A stretch of DNA of 20,421 nt, taken from NCBI GenBank assembly GCA_003242315.1, contig QGUY01000038.1, positions 1-20,421 on the forward strand, written 5' to 3'. Numbering within the stretch: position 1 is the stretch's first letter; each line of letters begins with the position of its first letter. Source of the stretch: Bacteroidota bacterium. GTDB taxonomy: Bacteria > Bacteroidota > Bacteroidia > Cytophagales > Cyclobacteriaceae. This document shows positions 17,046 to 20,421 of this stretch, piece by piece. The notes beneath the pieces were generated by a model. The model had not been told where the DNA came from, made no database searches, and saw only the letters and a list, made by a program, of their open reading frames with translations. Position numbers and translations under genes: made by a program.

Positions 17046-17783
17046 TTACAGAACTTTTGCCTCAGTCTTCAGGAGGTGTACCAACTCTTCAACCTTGTCA
17101 GGAGGAATCAGCTTAACCGCGCCTTTGGGTGGTGGTAATTCGAATCGCTGGAGTTTCACTCCGCTCTCCACGGCTACGGGTGGCACAACCTTTAGTGGCT
17201 TCGTGCGGGCGGACATGATTCCCCTCATGTTGGGAATCTTCCACTCAGCGATAGGCTCCTGACATCCTGCGATAAGCGGCATCGCTGCTTCCACCTGCTC
17301 GGTTCCCCCTTCGATTTCCCGAACCATCTTCACGGTATTGCCGTCAAGGTCAAGTTTCATAACAGGTGAAACCGCCGGTATGTTCAGCATGGTGCCCACC
17401 AGCGCATGTACTACACCACTATTATAGTCTATTGACTCCCGGCCCATCAGAATCAAATCATACGATTCCGCTTTTGCTTGTGCAGCAATCTGCGCCGCGA
17501 CGAAGAAAGAATCTACTGGCTCGGCATTAACCCTGATGGCATCGTCCGCACCGATTGCCAGCGCCTTGCGAATCGTCGGCTCCGTTTCTGCCAGACCCAC
17601 ATTGAGTACAGTAACGGTAGCTCCGGTGGACTCCTTTAGCTCGATAGCCCTCGCCAATGCGTAGTCGTCGTACGGACCGATTATAAACTGCACGCCCTTC
17701 GTGTCGAACTTGGTGTTGTTATCCGTAAAGGCGATTCGTGAAGTCGTGTCAGGTACGTGAGAAATACAAACCAGAATTTTCAT
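17046..17783 (-). CDS. etfB: Electron transfer flavoprotein, beta subunit
   Basis: The 245-residue beta subunit starts MKILVCISHVPDTTSRI and shows the adenine-nucleotide-binding ETF fold: IGPYDDYALARAIELKE at about 35, GADDAIRV, the LILMGRESID block, and the conserved C-terminal LPNMRGIM-type segment (here IPNMRGIMSARTKPL). It pairs with EtfA encoded next to it. The gene is divergent from the plus-strand TPR gene and is first in the etfB-etfA-BFN unit, so control sites should lie at 17784-17922. Confidence 0.97.
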   Translation of the reverse strand: MKILVCISHVPDTTSRIAFTDNNTKFDTKGVQFIIGPYDDYALARAIELKESTGATVTVLNVGLAETEPTIRKALAIGADDAIRVNAEPVDSFFVAAQIAAQAKAESYDLILMGRESIDYNSGVVHALVGTMLNIPAVSPVMKLDLDGNTVKMVREIEGGTEQVEAAMPLIAGCQEPIAEWKIPNMRGIMSARTKPLKVVPPVAVESGVKLQRFELPPPKGAVKLIPPDKVEELVHLLKTEAKVL

Positions 17784-17815
17784 TTCACGTTCGGGTTATG
17801 AATGGCCGTCTGTCG

Positions 17816-17827
17816 CATCACGTGATG
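17816..17827. promoter_or_regulatory. Perfect 12-bp palindrome between divergent etfB and TPR genes
   Basis: CATCACGTGATG is its own reverse complement with no spacer and lies 32 bp ahead of etfB and 95 bp ahead of the TPR gene. The size and position fit an operator for a dimeric repressor, perhaps one that senses fatty-acid or redox state for etfBA. No regulator gene is adjacent, so the operator call is inferred. Confidence 0.35.
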
Positions 17828-17922
17828 TAATGAATGCCGGCGAAGCGGCCCGAATATTTCCTAAACGGGGTCAAGATAAACGATAAAATCCGAAATTCGA
17901 ACCGCGAAAAATTAAAAAAGGG

Positions 17923-18240
17923 ATGAATTCAGAGCGTCTCAAGATGCTTCACCAGTTCGCAGAGGAAGAACCCGGAAATGCGTTCAACTGGTACGCACTT
18001 GCCCTGGAATACCAGCATTCCGATCCGTCTCAGGCGTCACAGTTGTTTGAGAAATTAATGACAGAGTTCGAAAGTTATTTGCCCACCTACTACATGGCTG
18101 CGAACCATTACCTCCGGCAAGGCGATACGGAGAAGGCGGTTAGCATTTTTCGCAAAGGGATTGAGATTGCAGAGCAGCAGGGCGATAGAAAAGCTGCGGG
18201 TGAACTTCGCTCAGGTCTCGACGAAGTTTTGTTCGAATGA
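17923..18240 (+). CDS. Small TPR protein
   Basis: The 105-residue soluble protein, the only plus-strand gene here, is made of tandem helix pairs of the tetratricopeptide type: NAFNWYALALEYQHSDPSQA at about 19-38, YLPTYYMAANHYLRQGDTEK at about 52-71, and KGIEIAEQQGDRKAAGELRS near the end. No signal peptide or membrane helix is seen. A purine-rich AAAAAAGGG stretch precedes the ATG. It ends one base before the stop of the convergent lipoprotein gene. TPR proteins act as adaptors; its partner is unknown. Similar short TPR proteins are common in Bacteroidota without assigned roles. Confidence 0.9.
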   Translation: MNSERLKMLHQFAEEEPGNAFNWYALALEYQHSDPSQASQLFEKLMTEFESYLPTYYMAANHYLRQGDTEKAVSIFRKGIEIAEQQGDRKAAGELRSGLDEVLFE

Positions 18241-18241
18241 A

Positions 18242-19033
18242 TTAGTTATCGGGCGCACCATCATCCACCCAGCAGGCTATCAGGTCGATTTGTTCCTGCG
18301 TAATTGAACCTTCGAACGGCATGCTCCCATCCTGGGTGAACTCCTTCATTTCCTGCGCATAAAACTTCGCCTTATCGTAACGGCTTAGGTCAGGTCTGAC
18401 AAGTCCATCATGGCAACCGCTGAGCGCGCAACTTGCTTTGACAATCGGCAGCACGTCGTCCTTCCAGCTTACGCCCGTGTTGCCGCGGGGAATCGTAACG
18501 CGAAGTTCTACTTCACAGCCAGAATTGTCCCGGACCTCAATGACGTGTACACCTCTTTTGAGTCCGGAGAATACATTCGAAATACCGTAGGGGCCATTCC
18601 CAAGCCGATATTCATAAGGAGGTGTCCCATCGGATACCTCTACCGTGACACTACCTGTTCCTTCCAGACATGAGGTGTCGGGCGTGAGATTCGTTGTAAC
18701 CGTGAAGCCTGGGGCAAGCACGGCAACATTCGGAATCGCTGCTGTACACCCGTTGGCATCGGTCACAGAAACAGTGTAGATGCCTGGACGCAATCCATCA
18801 AGTACGGGTTCATCTTGTTCTGCTCCTTCAACCGAATATTTATATGGCTCCGCCCCGCCGGATGCCGCCACGGTAATCGACCCATCACTTGCGTCACAAG
18901 CGCTCGCCTGCTGTACTGCTTCCACTGAAAGCGTCAGTGAAGATGTCGCGCAATCAAATGGTTCGTTGATATCATTGTCCGTGCAAGCGACAACAATGGC
19001 GGTTAAACAAACGATCCACAGGAAAATTCTCAT
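18242..19033 (-). CDS. SprB-repeat lipoprotein with cytochrome-c-like C-terminus
   Basis: The 263-residue protein starts MRIFLWIVCLTAIVVAC, a lipoprotein signal with the lipid site at Cys17. Two SprB-like beta-sandwich repeats follow: residues about 46-108 (DGSITVAASGGAEPYKYSV, then YTVSVTDANGC) and about 120-182 (GSVTVEVSDGTPPYEYRL, then HVIEVRDNSGC). The last 75 residues look like a small cytochrome c: VLPIVKASCALSGCHDG with Cys202, Cys207 and His208, then a possible distal Met238 in SMPFEG and a closing helix IDLIACWVDDGAP. The heme motif is CX4CH, not CXXCH. The ATG at 19033 was chosen because it gives a normal lipoprotein leader; a TTG at 19051 adds six residues. It probably works at the outer membrane or periplasm; electron transfer is inferred. 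Confidence 0.85.
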   Translation of the reverse strand: MRIFLWIVCLTAIVVACTDNDINEPFDCATSSLTLSVEAVQQASACDASDGSITVAASGGAEPYKYSVEGAEQDEPVLDGLRPGIYTVSVTDANGCTAAIPNVAVLAPGFTVTTNLTPDTSCLEGTGSVTVEVSDGTPPYEYRLGNGPYGISNVFSGLKRGVHVIEVRDNSGCEVELRVTIPRGNTGVSWKDDVLPIVKASCALSGCHDGLVRPDLSRYDKAKFYAQEMKEFTQDGSMPFEGSITQEQIDLIACWVDDGAPDN

Positions 19034-19140
19034 GATGACAATAATGCGCAATGTAGGTGCCAGCGCTTTGTCATCGGAATTCTTTTCGGATTGACCTATA
19101 AATAATTCGGTAAACTGACGAGATGGAGGTACTTAGAACA

Positions 19141-19977
19141 TTACCTCGTCACATAGTTGATTAACGTCCCAATCTGTCCTATCGTAATCCTTATCTCATC
19201 ATCCGGTTCGAGGGTGAATTCATGAGAAGGGACAATACCTGTCCCGGTCATGATAAGACATCCGTTCGGGAAACTGCATTCGCGAAAGACAAATGACACC
19301 AATTCCGCGGGAGTACGCTTCATCTGGTCGATGCCAACATTTCCTTCGAAGACAACCTTACCGTTGCGGAGGATTTCCATTTGAATTTTCGTGTCGGATG
19401 GAAGTGGCCCGTCAGGAACGTACACGCAAGGTCCTACGGAAGCGCATCCGTCGTACGTTTTTGCCTGAGGAAGGTAAAGCGGGTTTTCGCCTTCGATGCT
19501 ACGTGAACTCATGTCATTGCCTATCGTATACCCAACGATGGTTCCTGACGATGTAACGACGAGAGTTAGTTCCGGTTCGGGCGCGTCCCACGTGGAGTCT
19601 TTCCGAATCCTTACTTTTCCACCGTGGGGTACGATGCGGTGGTTTGTTGTTTTAAAAAACACTTCCGGTCGTTCAGCCTCGTAAACGCGCGCGTAAAAGT
19701 CGCCTCCACCAGCGGCCTTCGATTCTTCCTGGCGTCCCACCTTGCTGCGCAGGTAAGTAACACCACATGCCCAAAGTTCCTGTCCCTGTATCGGCGGCTG
19801 AATGCCCTCGCGGATGAGGTCGCCCGGATCGTCGACCTGCGGCAATTTTTCAGTTAATGATGAAAGCTTGGTTCTTAAATTATCATCGTTGATAAAAGTG
19901 TCCCAGTCTTCCTGATGGAGGCAGAATTTGCTGCCACGTTCGATTAGAATTCCCTTGTTCGTTTTGTATACTTTCAT
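19141..19977 (-). CDS. Fumarylacetoacetate hydrolase family protein (sugar-acid dehydratase-like)
   Basis: The 278-residue protein has an N-terminal domain (residues 1-60) and a FAH catalytic domain from about 68 (WACGVTYLRSK). The metal-binding acids are Glu134 and Glu136 in DAPEPEL and Asp155 in GNDMSSR; PEVFFK and KTYDGCASVGPC are also conserved. These features and the length fit the branch containing 2-keto-3-deoxy-pentonate dehydratases more than the long fumarylacetoacetase. The gene follows the end of an IlvD/Edd-type dehydratase on the same strand, the enzyme that would make such a 2-keto-3-deoxy acid, so a sugar-acid pathway role is likely. Substrate cannot be fixed from sequence alone; acylpyruvase-type activity is an alternative. 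Confidence 0.85.
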   Translation of the reverse strand: MKVYKTNKGILIERGSKFCLHQEDWDTFINDDNLRTKLSSLTEKLPQVDDPGDLIREGIQPPIQGQELWACGVTYLRSKVGRQEESKAAGGGDFYARVYEAERPEVFFKTTNHRIVPHGGKVRIRKDSTWDAPEPELTLVVTSSGTIVGYTIGNDMSSRSIEGENPLYLPQAKTYDGCASVGPCVYVPDGPLPSDTKIQMEILRNGKVVFEGNVGIDQMKRTPAELVSFVFRECSFPNGCLIMTGTGIVPSHEFTLEPDDEIRITIGQIGTLINYVTR

Positions 19978-20083
19978 TGTGTTATGGTATCTATCCTACC
20001 TTGATGATATTTCATCTCGTTGCGCGCCAATATAATGTGTACCCCGAAAACAGATTCCCAGCAATTATCCCCTAACCTCCTTT

Positions 20084-20129
20084 CCCGGGGGCTGCACCCC
20101 GGGCTACCAACATGTCGCCGCTCTGGGGC
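20084..20129. repeat. REP-like intergenic palindromic repeat
   Basis: The core has a perfect 7-bp inverted repeat (CCCGGGG at 20084-20090, CCCCGGG at 20097-20103, loop GCTGCA), then GCTACCAACATGTC, then a second imperfect hairpin (GCCGC at 20117-20121 and GGGGC at 20125-20129, one mismatch). The order 'GAGCCCC...GGCGACAT...GTAGCCC(C)GGG' on the minus strand resembles dispersed repeats I recall from Bacteroidota and other phyla. It is probably one copy of a genome-wide family. It fits no coding frame. Confidence 0.6.
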
Positions 20130-20138
20130 TCAATTCTT

Positions 20139-20170
20139 CACTCTCACTCTCGCACTCGCACTACCTCACC
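20139..20170. repeat. CT-rich short degenerate tandem repeat
   Basis: The stretch is made of 6-base units related to CACTCT and CGCACT (two of each in a row, then ACCTCACC). It lies between the REP-like element and the dehydratase stop and reads as low-complexity purine-rich sequence on the minus strand. No gene is seen here. Confidence 0.5.
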
Positions 20171-20209
20171 ACCTTGCGCTCCATCTATCACCGATTACTT
20201 TTCACCTTC

Positions 20210-20421
20210 CTAATGCAAATCCCGGGTAACCTCCGCTCCCGATCCTCCACGAAGAATATCGAGGTCCGCCCCCAAATGGGCTTGCTGTACGTGGTCGATG
20301 TAGAATTTGACATAACCACGCGTTGCCATGGGTGGAGGAGGCGACCACGCTTTACGTCTGCGCTCCAGTTCTTCGTCGCTGACATCGAGGTGCAGCCTGC
20401 GGTTTTCAACGTCTAGTTCGA
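20210..20421 (-). CDS. IlvD/Edd-family sugar-acid dehydratase, C-terminal end (runs off window)
   Basis: The last 69 codons and TAG stop of a minus-strand gene are present; the 5' part lies outside the window. Recognisable blocks are ENRRLHLDVSDEELERRRKAW, the proline-rich PPPPMATRGYVKFYIDHV, and the end QQAHLGADLDILRGGSGAEV. This is the C-terminus of the IlvD/Edd family (dihydroxy-acid, 6-phosphogluconate and pentonate/hexonate dehydratases), iron-sulfur enzymes that remove water from sugar acids. The YxDHVxQAxxGxDLDxLxGxSGxxVxR pattern with a closing H resembles L-arabinonate or other sugar-acid dehydratases more than biosynthetic IlvD. The downstream FAH-family gene supports this. The catalytic and cluster residues are not in view, so the substrate is unproven. 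Confidence 0.85.
   Translation of the reverse strand, partial: ELDVENRRLHLDVSDEELERRRKAWSPPPPMATRGYVKFYIDHVQQAHLGADLDILRGGSGAEVTRDLH

Noticed and set aside
20003..20016. Short hairpin GATGA-TATT-TCATC ahead of the FAH-family gene
   Set aside because: A 5-bp AT-rich stem occurs often by chance and no U-tract follows.
20174..20416. 80-codon plus-strand frame at the right edge
   Set aside because: It runs antisense to the recognised C-terminus of an IlvD/Edd-type dehydratase and has no similarity to a known family.

Overview
The window comes from a Bacteroidota chromosome, most likely the order Cytophagales (this placement is inferred). The evidence is the mix of gene families: SprB-type repeats, lipoproteins, a DUF5686 outer-membrane protein with a carboxypeptidase-regulatory-like N-terminal domain, a PorT-like barrel with a TPR front, an nSTAND1-WD40 protein, and -7 boxes of the TAnnTTTG type. 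Nearly everything is coded on the minus strand. The one plus-strand gene is a small TPR protein. No tRNA, rRNA, insertion sequence, prophage or CRISPR array is visible.

Read in the direction of minus-strand transcription (right to left), the layout is as follows. (1) 20421-19141: the C-terminal end of an IlvD/Edd-type sugar-acid dehydratase, a short intergenic region holding a REP-like palindromic repeat and a CT-rich tract, then a fumarylacetoacetate-hydrolase-family enzyme. Together they suggest pentonate or similar sugar-acid breakdown. (2) 19033-18242: a lipoprotein with two SprB-like repeats and a cytochrome-c-like C-terminus with a CX4CH motif. It converges with the TPR gene at 17923-18240. 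(3) 17783-15478: etfB, etfA and a bifunctional-nuclease/UVR gene joined by a GTGA overlap. (4) 15392-12703: a CNT nucleoside transporter, a TrmH-type RNA methyltransferase and a SanA/YdcF-like membrane protein, spaced 24-26 bp apart. (5) 12664-10085: the DUF5686 outer-membrane protein. (6) 10022-6803: the classic translation cluster thrS-infC-rpmI-rplT, ended by a strong intrinsic terminator. infC has no in-frame ATG at a plausible place and almost certainly starts at an AUU codon behind a Shine-Dalgarno sequence. (7) 6626-1: a tightly packed four-gene unit made of a membrane-anchored nSTAND1 NTPase with WD40 repeats, a TPR plus beta-barrel outer-membrane protein, a propeller-like lipoprotein, and a large secreted adhesin-like protein cut by the window edge.

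The four-gene unit (7) is the best candidate for an undescribed system. Its products would cover the cytoplasm, inner membrane, periplasm, outer membrane and cell exterior. Charge distribution suggests that the STAND ATPase lies inside and the WD40 sensor outside the inner membrane. The remaining genes are mostly core metabolism or envelope genes. Two genes run off the window edges (1-982 and 20210-20421); both were recognised by reading the minus strand through to the edge.
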